Shown: positions 7,086 through 16,244 of the stretch, piece after piece
How positions within the stretch are numbered: position 1 is the first letter of the stretch
Layout: each line of letters starts with the position of its first letter
Origin: JABDGR01 sp964561455
GTDB lineage: Bacteria; Verrucomicrobiota; Verrucomicrobiia; Opitutales; JABDGR01
Length of the DNA: 64,000 nucleotides
NCBI GenBank assembly: GCA_964561455.1
Contig: CAZLPS010000001.1
Location: 53,854 to 117,853 of the forward strand
Direction of reading: 5' to 3'
Translations under genes and position numbers: made by a program
The notes under the pieces: model-generated
What the model saw: the letters and a program-made list of their open reading frames with translations, nothing else
Told to the model about the DNA's origin: nothing
Databases searched by the model: none

Positions 7086-8093
7086 ATGAAACGTGCTCTG
7101 ATTACCGGCATCACCGGTCAGGATGGTTCCTATCTCGCCGAGCTCCTGCTCGAAAAAGGCTACGAGGTTCACGGCATCGTGCGCCGCAGTAGCAGTCTCA
7201 ATCGCGGCCGCATTGACCACCTGCGCCCCTGGGAAACCGGCAAGAAGCAAAAGTTGTTTCTGCATTACGGGGATTTGGCGGACAGCGTGTCCCTCGTCAA
7301 GTTGCTCTACGAACTCAAGCCGGATGAGATTTACAACCTCGCCGCACAGAGCCATGTCCGCGTGAGCTTCGACATTCCGGAATACACCCTCGACGTCACC
7401 GGGGCCGGCGCCGGGCGCATCATGGAAGCCATTCGCGAGAGCGGCCTGGCGAAGAAAGTCCGCTTTTACCAGGCGTCTTCCTCGGAAATGTTCGGCAAGG
7501 TGCAGGAAGTACCGCAGACGGAAACCACGCCGCTGTACCCACGCTCGCCGTATGCCTGTGCGAAGGTGATGGCCCACTACCTGACGATCAACTACCGCGA
7601 GTCGTACAATCTTTTTGCCTGCAGCGGCATTTTGTTCAACCACGAAAGCCCGCGACGTGGTGAATCCTTCGTCACCCGCAAAATCACGCTGGCGGCGGCG
7701 CGCATCAAGTTGGGCCTCCAGAAAAAGCTGGTCCTCGGCAATATTGATTCCAAACGCGACTGGGGTTTTGCCAAGGAATATGTCGAAGGTATGTGGCGGA
7801 TGTTGCAACAGGATAAACCCGACGATTACGTGCTCGCCACCAACGAAACGCACACGGTGAAGGATTTTCTCTCCGCCACGTTCGGCGCGCTCGACATGGA
7901 TTGGAAGGAGCACGTGGCGTTCGACCCCCGCTTCCTGCGCCCGGCCGAAGTGGACCTCCTCATCGGCGACTATCGCAAGGCGAAGAAAAAACTCGGGTGG
8001 GAACCAAAGACGCGCATGGCCGGTTTGGCGAAATTGATGGTGGAGCACGATTTCGAGCTGGCCAAGCACGAAGCCCGGGCCGCTCAGATTTAA
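7086..8093 (+). CDS. gmd: GDP-mannose 4,6-dehydratase
   Basis: Converts GDP-D-mannose to GDP-4-keto-6-deoxy-D-mannose, precursor of GDP-fucose, GDP-rhamnose or GDP-perosamine. The 335-residue protein has the full GMD signature: GITGQDGSYLAELLLEKGY at 8-26, VRRSSSLNRGRIDHL near 32-46, NLAAQSHVRVSF near 84-95, Glu134 in SSSEMFG, Y156/K160 in SPYACAK, and NHESPRRGESFVTRKI. GDP-mannose would come from the guanylyltransferase at 15138. The product's next enzyme is not obvious: no GDP-fucose synthase is visible, so it may be outside the window or be the divergent paralog upstream. Confidence 0.94.
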   Translation: MKRALITGITGQDGSYLAELLLEKGYEVHGIVRRSSSLNRGRIDHLRPWETGKKQKLFLHYGDLADSVSLVKLLYELKPDEIYNLAAQSHVRVSFDIPEYTLDVTGAGAGRIMEAIRESGLAKKVRFYQASSSEMFGKVQEVPQTETTPLYPRSPYACAKVMAHYLTINYRESYNLFACSGILFNHESPRRGESFVTRKITLAAARIKLGLQKKLVLGNIDSKRDWGFAKEYVEGMWRMLQQDKPDDYVLATNETHTVKDFLSATFGALDMDWKEHVAFDPRFLRPAEVDLLIGDYRKAKKKLGWEPKTRMAGLAKLMVEHDFELAKHEARAAQI

Positions 8094-8095
8094 CC

Positions 8096-8857
8096 ATGTC
8101 CATGAACGTCTCGGTGGTGATTCCCGCGCGGCTGGCCTCGACCAGGCTGCCGCGCAAGGTGCTGGCTGATTTGGGCGGCAAACCCGTCCTGCGGCATGTT
8201 TGGGAGCGCGTGGCACGCATGAAGCGGGCGACCGAAATATTAGTCGCCACTGATAGCGAGGAAGTGGCGACCGTCGTCGCGGAGTGGGGTGGGCAGTTTG
8301 TCATGACTTCACCGGACTGCCGCAGCGGCACTGAGCGCATTGCCTCGATCCTCGACGGTTTGAAAGGCCAATTCATCTTGAACGTGCAGGGCGACGAGCC
8401 GTTTATTGATCCAGTTTTGCTCGACGCGCTGGTGGAGCGCTTTGCCAATTTCGGTGGTGACGTCGTCACCCCGGTGTATCCCATCCGTGAATGGGCGACG
8501 CTGGTGAACCCGGCCGTGGTCAAAGTCGTTCGCGGCACCGACGGGCGCGCGTGGTATTTTTCCCGTTCACCCATTCCCCACCTGCGCGGCGTGCCCGTTG
8601 AACAATGGCCGGCGCGGGGATTGCACTGGGGCCATTTGGGCGTGTACGGCTACGCCCGTTCGAAACTGGCGGTGTACGCCAAACTGGTGGAAAGCCCGCT
8701 CGAAGGGATCGAGGCGCTCGAACAACTGCGATTTCTGGAAGCCGGCTGGCGCATTCAGACGGTCGAAACCGATTATCATGCGGTCGCGATTGACACGCCG
8801 GAGGACTTGATTCGCGCCCGCTCCCTGCTCGCCCCTCCCGCCACCATTTGCCCATGA
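8096..8857 (+). CDS. kdsB: 3-deoxy-manno-octulosonate cytidylyltransferase
   Basis: Activates Kdo with CTP to CMP-Kdo for lipopolysaccharide or Kdo-containing capsule. The 253-residue length is normal. Seen: the nucleotide-binding motif IPARLASTRLPRK at residues 9-21, CRSGTERI near 75-82, and the metal-binding NVQGDEP at 96-102. FSRSPIP and a GIYGY-like GVYGY follow, as in KdsB. The ATG at 8096 is three bases from the gmd stop; a second in-frame ATG at 8102 is possible. Its TGA overlaps the start of kdsD (ATGA at 8854-8857). Together they cover two of four Kdo steps. Confidence 0.92.
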   Translation: MSMNVSVVIPARLASTRLPRKVLADLGGKPVLRHVWERVARMKRATEILVATDSEEVATVVAEWGGQFVMTSPDCRSGTERIASILDGLKGQFILNVQGDEPFIDPVLLDALVERFANFGGDVVTPVYPIREWATLVNPAVVKVVRGTDGRAWYFSRSPIPHLRGVPVEQWPARGLHWGHLGVYGYARSKLAVYAKLVESPLEGIEALEQLRFLEAGWRIQTVETDYHAVAIDTPEDLIRARSLLAPPATICP

Positions 8858-9843
8858 ACAAGAAATCCACCCCTTCCGCCCGACTTTCCGCGCTGGTAAC
8901 CGGGCGCAACGTCCTGGTTGCTGAGTCCAAGGCGCTGAAAATCGCCGCCGCCGGCCTCGACGAAAACTTCTCCCGTGTGGCTGCGTTGATCCGCGTGGCA
9001 ACCGGCAAGGTTGTCGTCGCGGGCTTGGGCAAATCCGGCTTGGTGGCGCAATCCATCGCCGCCACCTTGTGCAGTCTCGGCACCCCGGCCGTTTTTATGC
9101 ACGCGGGTGAGGCGGCGCACGGGGACATTGGAGTCGTGCAAAACGGCGACGTCGTCATTTTCGTATCCAAAAGCGGTGCCACGCCGGAATTGATTCGGCT
9201 TTGTGCCCCCGTGCGGGCGCTTGGCGCAAAATTGGTGGCCCTCACGGGCAATCTCCGTTCCCCGCTGGCCGGCGAAGCCGATGCGCTGCTGGCCGCAGTG
9301 GTGGATCGCGAAGCCGACCCCTTGGACTTGGCGCCGACCAGCAGCGCCGTGGTCGCGCTGGCCCTGGGCCACGCCCTGGCCGTCGCCCTCGCGCAGGCCC
9401 GCGGGTTTACCGAGGAGGATTTTGCGCGGACCCATCCGTCGGGCCAATTGGGCCGCAACCTTTCTCTGCGCGTGGCCGATGTCATGCATGCTTTGACGGA
9501 AATTTCCGTAATGGCACCGGGCGACAAGATGCGCGATGTGGTGGTTGCCATGACTCGTCGGCCCCACGGCGCCGCCTGCGTGGTGGACAAACGCGGAATC
9601 CTCGCTGGCATCATCACGGACGGCGACATTCGCCGGGCCCTGCAAAAGCACGATGACATCCGCCCGATGACGGCCGCGGATGTGATGACCGCAAATCCGG
9701 TGCGCGTCACCCCGGAAACTTTGCTGGGTGACGCCCTGCGGCTGATGGAAGACCGTCCCTCCCAGATTTCAGTTTTGCCGGTGGCAGACACCGGCGGCCA
9801 CTGCCTCGGCCTCTTGCGGCTGCATGATATTTACCAGCACTAG
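8854..9843 (+). CDS. kdsD: Arabinose-5-phosphate isomerase
   Basis: Interconverts D-ribulose 5-phosphate and D-arabinose 5-phosphate, the first committed step to Kdo. The 329-residue protein has an SIS sugar-isomerase domain (about residues 40-180; GLGKSGLVAQ, HAGEAAHGD, SKSGATPE, then THPSGQLGRNL at its end) and two C-terminal CBS domains (about 205-329; VADVMH, GIITDGDIRRAL, VMTANPVRV). This is the standard KdsD/KpsF architecture. The ATG at 8854 sits in an ATGA overlap with kdsB, a clear start. No recognisable kdsA or kdsC is in the window, although a NeuB-like synthase and a HAD domain occur downstream. Confidence 0.93.
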   Translation: MNKKSTPSARLSALVTGRNVLVAESKALKIAAAGLDENFSRVAALIRVATGKVVVAGLGKSGLVAQSIAATLCSLGTPAVFMHAGEAAHGDIGVVQNGDVVIFVSKSGATPELIRLCAPVRALGAKLVALTGNLRSPLAGEADALLAAVVDREADPLDLAPTSSAVVALALGHALAVALAQARGFTEEDFARTHPSGQLGRNLSLRVADVMHALTEISVMAPGDKMRDVVVAMTRRPHGAACVVDKRGILAGIITDGDIRRALQKHDDIRPMTAADVMTANPVRVTPETLLGDALRLMEDRPSQISVLPVADTGGHCLGLLRLHDIYQH

Positions 9844-9847
9844 TTCG

Positions 9848-11413
9848 ATGCCCGCCGCGCGCGATTCAGCAGTCACACCCACTTTGCGGGGGCAATTCCC
9901 CACGCGACCGGCGGAAGTTACGCCGCCGAGTCGGCGCGAAAATATTGTCCTGGTGCTGGTGGGCGTGGCTGTGCTATTGCCACCCTGGTTGGTGGGCGCG
10001 TGGGAAAACTGGGCGCAATGGGCAACGGCAGTTTTCGCGTTGCTCGCATTTGCGGCGTTATTTGCGCCGACGTTTGATTTGCGCGGATGGCCGCCATCGC
10101 GGCCGGCGCAGGAAAATTTGCGGCGATTGGCAGGATTTCCAATTTTTTGGCTCGGTTTGGCGATCATGGCCTACGGAATGGTGGCCGCTTTGAATCCGGG
10201 GCGGGTTCTAATGGTCTCAAACGGACGGCAATGGTTGGAGGTGATTCCGCACCTGTCTTGGCTGCCCCAGAGCATCACCGCCCCCTTTTGGCCCATGAAT
10301 GCCTGGCACGCCCTCCTGGTTATTGTGCCGGCCTGGCTGGTCACGTGTGCGGCGTGGATCGGCCTCGAGACGGAGCGCGCCTGGCGCTGGCTGGTGGGGG
10401 CGGTGGCGGTCAACGGCCTGCTGCTGGCACTGTTGGGCATGGCCCAACGCTTGAGTGGAACCCATGGAATTTTCTGGATCTACAATCCACGGCCTGACTA
10501 TGCGGAGGCGGTGTTTTTTGGCCCGTTCTTTTATCCGGGCCATGCTGCGGCGTGGATGGTGCTGGCATTTGGCGCGGCGGTGGCGATGCTGGATTTCCAC
10601 TTGCGCCGGCGCGATCCTCTGCAACCGCCCAGCCGGTGGGGGTGGCCGATGAAGCGGGCCTCGATCTGGCTGGCCGCGCTGGTGGCGATTATTTTTGCCC
10701 TAAGCCTGTTTGTAAAACCGGATTTTTGGGTGTTCGCGGCGGGCGGCCTGATTATTATCGCGGCGGTTTTGTGGTTGGCGCGTTTGTGGCAGGCCGGGCA
10801 GAAGCGCCGGGCCGCCTTGTACGCCTTGCCCGCATTGGTGTTCTTGGCCGTGTTGCTCGTCGGAATCGGTGTGGCCACTTGGTGGTGGCGGCAGGGCGGG
10901 GGCGGCGCCTCGCTGGAGGTCAATCCCCACGACCCCGGCCTGCCCGTGCGCTATGCCATTGCCCGAACTTCGGCAGCCATGATCAAAGATGAACCGGTGC
11001 TGGGTTGGGGACCAGGCAGTTTCCGTTACGTGTCCCCGTTTTATTTGCGGAAGAATCCGTTCTTCACCGACCCGGCCCATCCGGAAAATCTGCTTTACAC
11101 CGCGCACTACGCATTGAGTGACTGGGTGCAAATCCCAGCCGAATGGGGTGCCGTGGGGGCCAGTTTGTTTGCCGCAATTCCCGCTTGGTGGGCGTGGCGG
11201 GCGTGGCGGCTGCGCCGGGTGCTGCCGGGTGAATCCTGGATAATTTTAGGCGCGGTTGCCCTGGTCTTTTTGGGCGCCATTGCCGATTATCCGCTCTACA
11301 ATCCCGCCGTGCTGGTGGCGTTGGGCCTGTTACTCGCCGCCGCAGTTAAAGTGGGTGAATTTGCCGGGCGGCCCCGGCCAACCCTGAGTAACGTGTTTAT
11401 CGCCTGCCCATGA
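9848..11413 (+). CDS. O-antigen ligase/polymerase-like membrane protein (first copy)
   Basis: A 521-residue integral membrane protein with about ten to twelve hydrophobic segments, of the Wzy/O-antigen ligase superfamily. The large periplasmic loop carries VRYAIARTSAAMIKDEPVLG followed by WGPGSFRYVSPFYL, the segment most characteristic of these proteins, and PAEWGAVGASLF. It would join glycan repeat units at the outer face of the membrane. I chose the ATG at 9848, four bases after the kdsD stop. A related protein is encoded at 12681, with only a nucleotide-sugar dehydrogenase between them. Its stop overlaps that dehydrogenase's start (ATGA, 11410-11413). Confidence 0.82.
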   Translation: MPAARDSAVTPTLRGQFPTRPAEVTPPSRRENIVLVLVGVAVLLPPWLVGAWENWAQWATAVFALLAFAALFAPTFDLRGWPPSRPAQENLRRLAGFPIFWLGLAIMAYGMVAALNPGRVLMVSNGRQWLEVIPHLSWLPQSITAPFWPMNAWHALLVIVPAWLVTCAAWIGLETERAWRWLVGAVAVNGLLLALLGMAQRLSGTHGIFWIYNPRPDYAEAVFFGPFFYPGHAAAWMVLAFGAAVAMLDFHLRRRDPLQPPSRWGWPMKRASIWLAALVAIIFALSLFVKPDFWVFAAGGLIIIAAVLWLARLWQAGQKRRAALYALPALVFLAVLLVGIGVATWWWRQGGGGASLEVNPHDPGLPVRYAIARTSAAMIKDEPVLGWGPGSFRYVSPFYLRKNPFFTDPAHPENLLYTAHYALSDWVQIPAEWGAVGASLFAAIPAWWAWRAWRLRRVLPGESWIILGAVALVFLGAIADYPLYNPAVLVALGLLLAAAVKVGEFAGRPRPTLSNVFIACP

Positions 11414-12669
11414 AAATCGCCATTGTTGGCATGGGATATGTCGGACTGCCGCTGGCTTTGCGGTTTGTGCGCGCCGGTGCATCCGTTTTGGGTGTGGATG
11501 TGGACGCCGCCAAGTGCGCCGCGCTCAATTCCGGGCAAAGTTATATCAAGCACGTTTCTGCCGCCACGGTGGCCCAGGCGCGGGGCGCCGCCCTGCTTGA
11601 AGCCACGGCGGATTTCTCCCGAATCCGCGAGGTCGAGGCGATTTTGCTCTGCGTCCCCACGCCACTCACGGCGCAGCGCGAGCCCGACATGACCTACGTT
11701 TTTGGCACCGGCGAAAGCGTCGCGCCGCATCTGCGCAAGGGCCAGCTCGTCGTTTTGGAATCCACCACTTATCCCGGCACCACCGATACAGACTTGCGCG
11801 CGATTTTGGAGCGCGGCTCGGGCCTCGTGGCCGGCCGCGATTTCCACCTGGCCTTTTCACCCGAACGCGAAGATCCGGGCAACGGCTTACTCGACGCCCA
11901 AAAGATTCCCAAAATCGTGGGCGGCCTGACCCCGGCCTGCCGGGACCGCGCGGTGGCTTGTTATTCCCTGGCCGTGGAGAGCATCGTTCCAGTCTCGTCG
12001 TGCCGGGTGGCGGAAGCGGCAAAATTGCTGGAAAACATTTTCCGATCCGTGAATATCGCCCTGGTGAACGAGTTGAAAATGGTTTACACGGCCATGGGCA
12101 TTGACATCTGGGAGGTCATTGCCGCAGCGAAAACGAAGCCGTTTGGTTTCATGCCCTTTTATCCGGGGCCGGGCTTGGGCGGGCATTGCATCCCCATTGA
12201 CCCGTTTTATCTCACGTGGAAGGCGCGCGAATTCGGCCAGCACACCCGGTTTATCGAACTGGCGGGCGAAGTGAACTCCGCCATGCCCGCCTATGTGGTG
12301 GAACGCGCCGCCACCGTGCTGGGTCGGCCCTTGGCGGGCGCACGCATTTTGCTCCTTGGGCTGGCGTACAAGGCGGATGTGGATGACGATCGCGAATCGC
12401 CGGCATATGCGCTGATGGAGATGTTCGAGGCGCGCGGCGCCGACGTGGCGTACCACGATCCTCATGTACCGGTCATCCGCCCCACGCGGGAGCATCCGCA
12501 ATTTGCCGGGCGCCAGTCCCAGTCCCTGGTCCCTACCGGGCGCGACCTGGCCGTGCTGGTGACGGCGCACCAGGAATATCGCACGTTTGATTTTTCCGCA
12601 TGGCCGATTCCCTTCGTGGACACGCGGAATTGCGCCACGCGCCGTCCGGTGCAATACTTCCAAGCCTGA
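11410..12669 (+). CDS. UDP-N-acetylhexosamine 6-dehydrogenase (WbpA/WecC-type)
   Basis: Oxidises C6 of a UDP-N-acetyl-hexosamine, most probably UDP-GlcNAc or a derivative, to the uronic acid using NAD+. The 419-residue protein shows the Rossmann motif VGMGYVGLPL at 6-15, VPTPL near 86-90, STTYPGTT near 118-125, FSPERED near 149-155, catalytic Cys260 in GLGGHCIPIDPFY, and the C-terminal domain at LLLGLAYKADVDDDRESPA. The IPIDPFYL stretch is typical of the WbpA-like subgroup rather than UDP-glucose dehydrogenase. It overlaps the polymerase upstream by four bases and is followed 11 bases later by a second polymerase, so it is probably dedicated to that glycan. Confidence 0.88.
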   Translation: MKIAIVGMGYVGLPLALRFVRAGASVLGVDVDAAKCAALNSGQSYIKHVSAATVAQARGAALLEATADFSRIREVEAILLCVPTPLTAQREPDMTYVFGTGESVAPHLRKGQLVVLESTTYPGTTDTDLRAILERGSGLVAGRDFHLAFSPEREDPGNGLLDAQKIPKIVGGLTPACRDRAVACYSLAVESIVPVSSCRVAEAAKLLENIFRSVNIALVNELKMVYTAMGIDIWEVIAAAKTKPFGFMPFYPGPGLGGHCIPIDPFYLTWKAREFGQHTRFIELAGEVNSAMPAYVVERAATVLGRPLAGARILLLGLAYKADVDDDRESPAYALMEMFEARGADVAYHDPHVPVIRPTREHPQFAGRQSQSLVPTGRDLAVLVTAHQEYRTFDFSAWPIPFVDTRNCATRRPVQYFQA

Positions 12670-12680
12670 CCTGGATTTTT

Positions 12681-14153
12681 ATGGTGAATCAATTGCAGGC
12701 AGAGCCGACCGTCGCCACCCTCGAAAAGGGCACCGTGGGCCGGGCGGAACGCCAGGTGACGAACCTGATTTGCGTCTGGCTGGTCATTATGCCGTGGCTC
12801 GTTGGCGCACGCTTTTGGTGGGTGCAGGCGCTCACCGCCGTTATCGGATTGGCGGCCCTGGTGGTGGCGGTGCGTTCGCCCGAAGGCCGGCAAACTTTGC
12901 TCCGGTTTCCCGTATTCTGGATTGGCCTGTTGTTTGTCGGTTATGTGGCCTGCCAGGCGCTCAATCCCTGGGGCGTGGCCACCCAGCGCGTGCCGGGCAT
13001 AAACGTGTGGGACGTGACCACCCGCGACCACGTCGCCTGGCTCCCGTCGGGAGTGATTGCAGTCTACGCCCAAATGGGCACCTGGCGGATGTTTACTTAT
13101 TGGCTCGGGCCCTGGTTGCTGGTGTGCGCGTGGTGGGCGGCGGTCCGCCGACGGCGCAGTGGCCATCGTTTCGCGCTGATTGTCTTCATCAATGGCGTCG
13201 CCACCGCCGCCGTCGTGATTTTTGAATTCTTTCATCACCCCGCCAAGATCCTGGGCGTCTATGCCGACCCCGGTTTCGAGCCAGATATAATGGCCGGATT
13301 GACCTCGTCAGCGGGATTTGTGAACCATAATGCGGCGGCGGCATATTTGTACTTGGCCTTGGCGGCTGGCTTGGGCGTCGCTTGCCGGCTGCAAGCCCGT
13401 GCGGCGGAGGAGGTCCGCGACAGCGGCGTGACCTGGATTCCCCTGCTGGGCTGCCTGGTCATTGTCGCGGGTTTGTTTGCCGTGGGCAGCCGGACCGGAT
13501 TAGTTTTGGGCTGCGCCATTTTCTTGATCGGATTTGGTTTGATGCTGGCGTGGTCGCTGTTCGCGGTGAACCGGTCACCGGGTTTATGGGTGGGCGGCCT
13601 GATCTTGTTGGTGGCCGCCGGCGGCCTTGCCGCTTACGAATTTCACTCCGGAAATTCCGGCACACTGGAACGGTGGCGGTACCTGAATGCGCATCCGGAG
13701 GATCAGGATGTCCGCGCCATCTTGCGCCAGGAATCCTTGCACATGATGCAAGCGCATCCATGGCTGGGATGGGGCGCGGGCACCTTTCGCTACGTCTCGC
13801 CAAATTATTTCTATGCGGACCAACGCTTCCTTAGTTCCTCTTCCATCGGCGGTTTGTCGCTGTGGACGGATTTCGCCCATTGCGACTGGCTGCAATTCCC
13901 ATTGGAGTATGGTGCCATTGGCGGTGGGCTCGTGCTGGCCATGTTGATTTACGGTCTGGGCACCGCGTTGTGGCATATCCGGCGGCTGGGCCTTCCCGGG
14001 GTGATGGCCCTTCTCGGTGCCGGGGCGATGCTCGCCCATTCCGCGGTGGATTATCCCATGTTTAACGCCGCGGTCTTTGCGCTCTTTGCGCTATTGGTGA
14101 CCACCACCCTGAAAACCGCAACGCTCGCGGTGCGGCGTTCCGGGCGATCGTAA
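12681..14153 (+). CDS. O-antigen ligase/polymerase-like membrane protein (second copy)
   Basis: A 490-residue polytopic membrane protein of the O-antigen ligase/Wzy superfamily and a divergent paralog of the protein at 9848. Shared features include a similar order of hydrophobic segments, a loop with HVAWLPSG, and the hallmark WLGWGAGTFRYVSPNYFYAD near residues 360-380. SAGFVNHNAAAAYLYLALA and VGSRTGLVLG are also typical. The ATG at 12681 was chosen because it follows the upstream stop by 11 bases; a longer frame exists but overlaps the dehydrogenase. Two such proteins in one cluster suggest two distinct linkages, or one polymerase and one ligase. Confidence 0.8.
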   Translation: MVNQLQAEPTVATLEKGTVGRAERQVTNLICVWLVIMPWLVGARFWWVQALTAVIGLAALVVAVRSPEGRQTLLRFPVFWIGLLFVGYVACQALNPWGVATQRVPGINVWDVTTRDHVAWLPSGVIAVYAQMGTWRMFTYWLGPWLLVCAWWAAVRRRRSGHRFALIVFINGVATAAVVIFEFFHHPAKILGVYADPGFEPDIMAGLTSSAGFVNHNAAAAYLYLALAAGLGVACRLQARAAEEVRDSGVTWIPLLGCLVIVAGLFAVGSRTGLVLGCAIFLIGFGLMLAWSLFAVNRSPGLWVGGLILLVAAGGLAAYEFHSGNSGTLERWRYLNAHPEDQDVRAILRQESLHMMQAHPWLGWGAGTFRYVSPNYFYADQRFLSSSSIGGLSLWTDFAHCDWLQFPLEYGAIGGGLVLAMLIYGLGTALWHIRRLGLPGVMALLGAGAMLAHSAVDYPMFNAAVFALFALLVTTTLKTATLAVRRSGRS

Positions 14154-14163
14154 TCCATCCGTC

Positions 14164-15126
14164 ATGGCTCCGGCCTTTATCATCACGCTCGACACCGAAG
14201 GCGACAACCTTTGGTCGCGACCCCGCACGGTTACCACGCGCAATGCCGCCTCGCTGCCGGCCTTTCAAGCCTTGGCCGAAAAGTTTGGCTTTCGCCCCAC
14301 TTGGCTCGTGAATTGGGAAATGGCGCACGCGCCCGCCTGCCGGGAGTTCTTGCAGGATGTGCTCGCCCGCGGCACGGGCGAAGTTGGCCTGCACTTGCAC
14401 GCGTGGGACACGCCGCCGCTCGAATCCCTCACCGGCGATGATTCGCAACACCATCCGTTTCTTGGTGAGTATCCCGAGCCGCTGATGCGGGCGAAAATGG
14501 AACGCCTTGCGGGCGCGTTGGAGGATGCGTTTCAACAACCGTTGCGCAGCCACCGGGCGGGGCGGTGGGCGTTTGACGGCCGTATCGCCCGCTGGTTGCG
14601 GGAGCATGGTTTTACAGCCGACTGCTCCGTGTGTCCCGGGATTGATTGGCGTTCCACCAAGGGCGACCCCCAGGGCACGGGCGGGCCCGATTATCGCGGC
14701 GCGCCGTCTGAACCGTATTATTTGGATGAGCGCAACGTGATTAAGCCCGCCACCAGTCCGACGACCAGCGCCGTTCTCGAAGTGCCCATGACCATCGGCC
14801 AGCCCAGGGCAAACTTGACCGGGTTTGTGGTCGAAGCTTTTTCCAAACGGCACTATTGGCTTCGGCCGAATGGCCGCAACGGTGCGGCGCTGCGCGAACG
14901 GGTGGACGAAGCTGTCGCGGACGGCCGCGCGCACTTAATGGTTATGCTGCATTCGTCCGAATTGATGCCCGGTGGCAGCCCAACCTTTTCCGACGATTCC
15001 GCCATTGCGCGCCTGAACGAAGACCTTGCGGCCTTGCTGGCCCACGCCCGCGCCCGCGGCTGCCGTGGCCGCACCCTGGGCGAATTCGCCGCCGAGTGGC
15101 GCGCCATGTCGGCCCTGGCCGTTTAA
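14164..15126 (+). CDS. Polysaccharide deacetylase-like protein
   Basis: A 320-residue protein with the carbohydrate-esterase-4-like fold. TLDTEGDNLW at about residues 8-17 gives the catalytic/metal Asp pair, GEVGLHLHAWDTPP near 74-87 supplies the metal-binding histidines, and SHRAGRWAFDG near 133-143 the next motif; a late MVMLHSSELMPGG near 260 gives another histidine. It lacks a signal peptide and so probably acts in the cytoplasm on a nucleotide- or lipid-linked sugar, as with WbmS-like proteins of O-antigen clusters. Substrate is unknown. It lies 10 bases after the second polymerase gene and 11 before the guanylyltransferase. Confidence 0.8.
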   Translation: MAPAFIITLDTEGDNLWSRPRTVTTRNAASLPAFQALAEKFGFRPTWLVNWEMAHAPACREFLQDVLARGTGEVGLHLHAWDTPPLESLTGDDSQHHPFLGEYPEPLMRAKMERLAGALEDAFQQPLRSHRAGRWAFDGRIARWLREHGFTADCSVCPGIDWRSTKGDPQGTGGPDYRGAPSEPYYLDERNVIKPATSPTTSAVLEVPMTIGQPRANLTGFVVEAFSKRHYWLRPNGRNGAALRERVDEAVADGRAHLMVMLHSSELMPGGSPTFSDDSAIARLNEDLAALLAHARARGCRGRTLGEFAAEWRAMSALAV

Positions 15127-15137
15127 TTGGATTTCTT

Positions 15138-16226
15138 ATGTCTCATAATTATGCCGTTATTTTAGCCGGAGGCCGGGGCGAGCGCTTCTGGCCGCAAAGC
15201 CGGATTGTTCGCCCCAAACACTTGTTGCCCATTGTGGGCGACCGCCCAATGGTCGCGCAGACGGTCACGCGAATGGCGGGCTTGGTGCCCCCGGATCACG
15301 TGTTCATTTTGACCAATGCCGAGCATGTCGCCGCCGTGCGCGCCGCCTGTCCGGAAATTCCCGCCGGGCAAATCATTGGCGAACCCGTGGGTCGCGACAC
15401 CGCACCGGCCGTGGCTTTGGCCGCGCTCCTCGTCCGGCGCCGTGATCCCGACGGCGTATTGGCACTCTTGGCCGCCGATGCCGCCATTCACGATGACGCC
15501 AGTTTTCGCGCGGTCTTGGGCGCCGCCTTCGCCACGGCCGCCACGCAGGACTATATTTTTACCGTCGGCATTCCTCCGGCCTATCCCGCCATTGCCTATG
15601 GCTACCTGCATCGGGGCGAAAAACTTGGCGAACATGAAGGCCGTCCATGGTACAAAGTCGAGCGGTTTGTGGAAAAGCCTGACCAAGCCACGGCCACGCG
15701 CTACTTGGCTGAGGGCGGTTATTGGTGGAACGCCTGCATGTTTATTGGACGGGCCACGGTTCTCGAAACGGCCTTCGGCCGGCAGGCCCCAGCCATCGCC
15801 GCTGGCATGGCGGAATTGAACACGCGCTTGGACGCCGGCGCCGCCCTGCCAGTGGCGCTTGCCGCGGTGTATCCAACACTGACCAAAATTTCCGTGGACT
15901 ATGCAGTCATGGAAAAGGCCCCGAATGTGGCGGTATTTGAAGCTTCTTTTGATTGGGACGATGTCGGCGAATGGCCCGCGCTCGTTCGGCACTCCCAACC
16001 GGACGCCGCCGGCAATGTCACCCGGGGTGACGTGGTTCTGCATGAAGCGCGCGGCAATATCGTCATTGGCGAATCCGGCCACCTCCTTGCCCTTTTGGGG
16101 GTGGACGACTTGGTGGTGGTGCATACCCCGGACGCGACGTTGGTGTGTCCCAAGGCCCGGGCGCAAGAGCTGAAAAAATTGCTCAAAAATGTCGAAGCCA
16201 GACCCGGCGGCACGCATTGGTTGTAA
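15138..16226 (+). CDS. manC: Mannose-1-phosphate guanylyltransferase
   Basis: Makes GDP-mannose from GTP and mannose 1-phosphate, the substrate for the GDP-mannose dehydratases at 5972 and 7086. The protein has 362 residues, the size of the nucleotidyltransferase domain alone, without the C-terminal phosphomannose isomerase found in bifunctional ManC/AlgA. Seen: ILAGGRGERFWPQSR near 8-22, PKHLLPI near 26-32, GEPVGRDTAPAVALAA near 80-95, VEKPD near 178, WWNACMFIG near 196-204 and FDWDDVGEW near 275. The ATG at 15138 fits the domain start; longer upstream frames overlap the previous gene. Confidence 0.92.
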   Translation: MSHNYAVILAGGRGERFWPQSRIVRPKHLLPIVGDRPMVAQTVTRMAGLVPPDHVFILTNAEHVAAVRAACPEIPAGQIIGEPVGRDTAPAVALAALLVRRRDPDGVLALLAADAAIHDDASFRAVLGAAFATAATQDYIFTVGIPPAYPAIAYGYLHRGEKLGEHEGRPWYKVERFVEKPDQATATRYLAEGGYWWNACMFIGRATVLETAFGRQAPAIAAGMAELNTRLDAGAALPVALAAVYPTLTKISVDYAVMEKAPNVAVFEASFDWDDVGEWPALVRHSQPDAAGNVTRGDVVLHEARGNIVIGESGHLLALLGVDDLVVVHTPDATLVCPKARAQELKKLLKNVEARPGGTHWL

Positions 16227-16244
16227 TTTCTGTTTCCCTCGATC

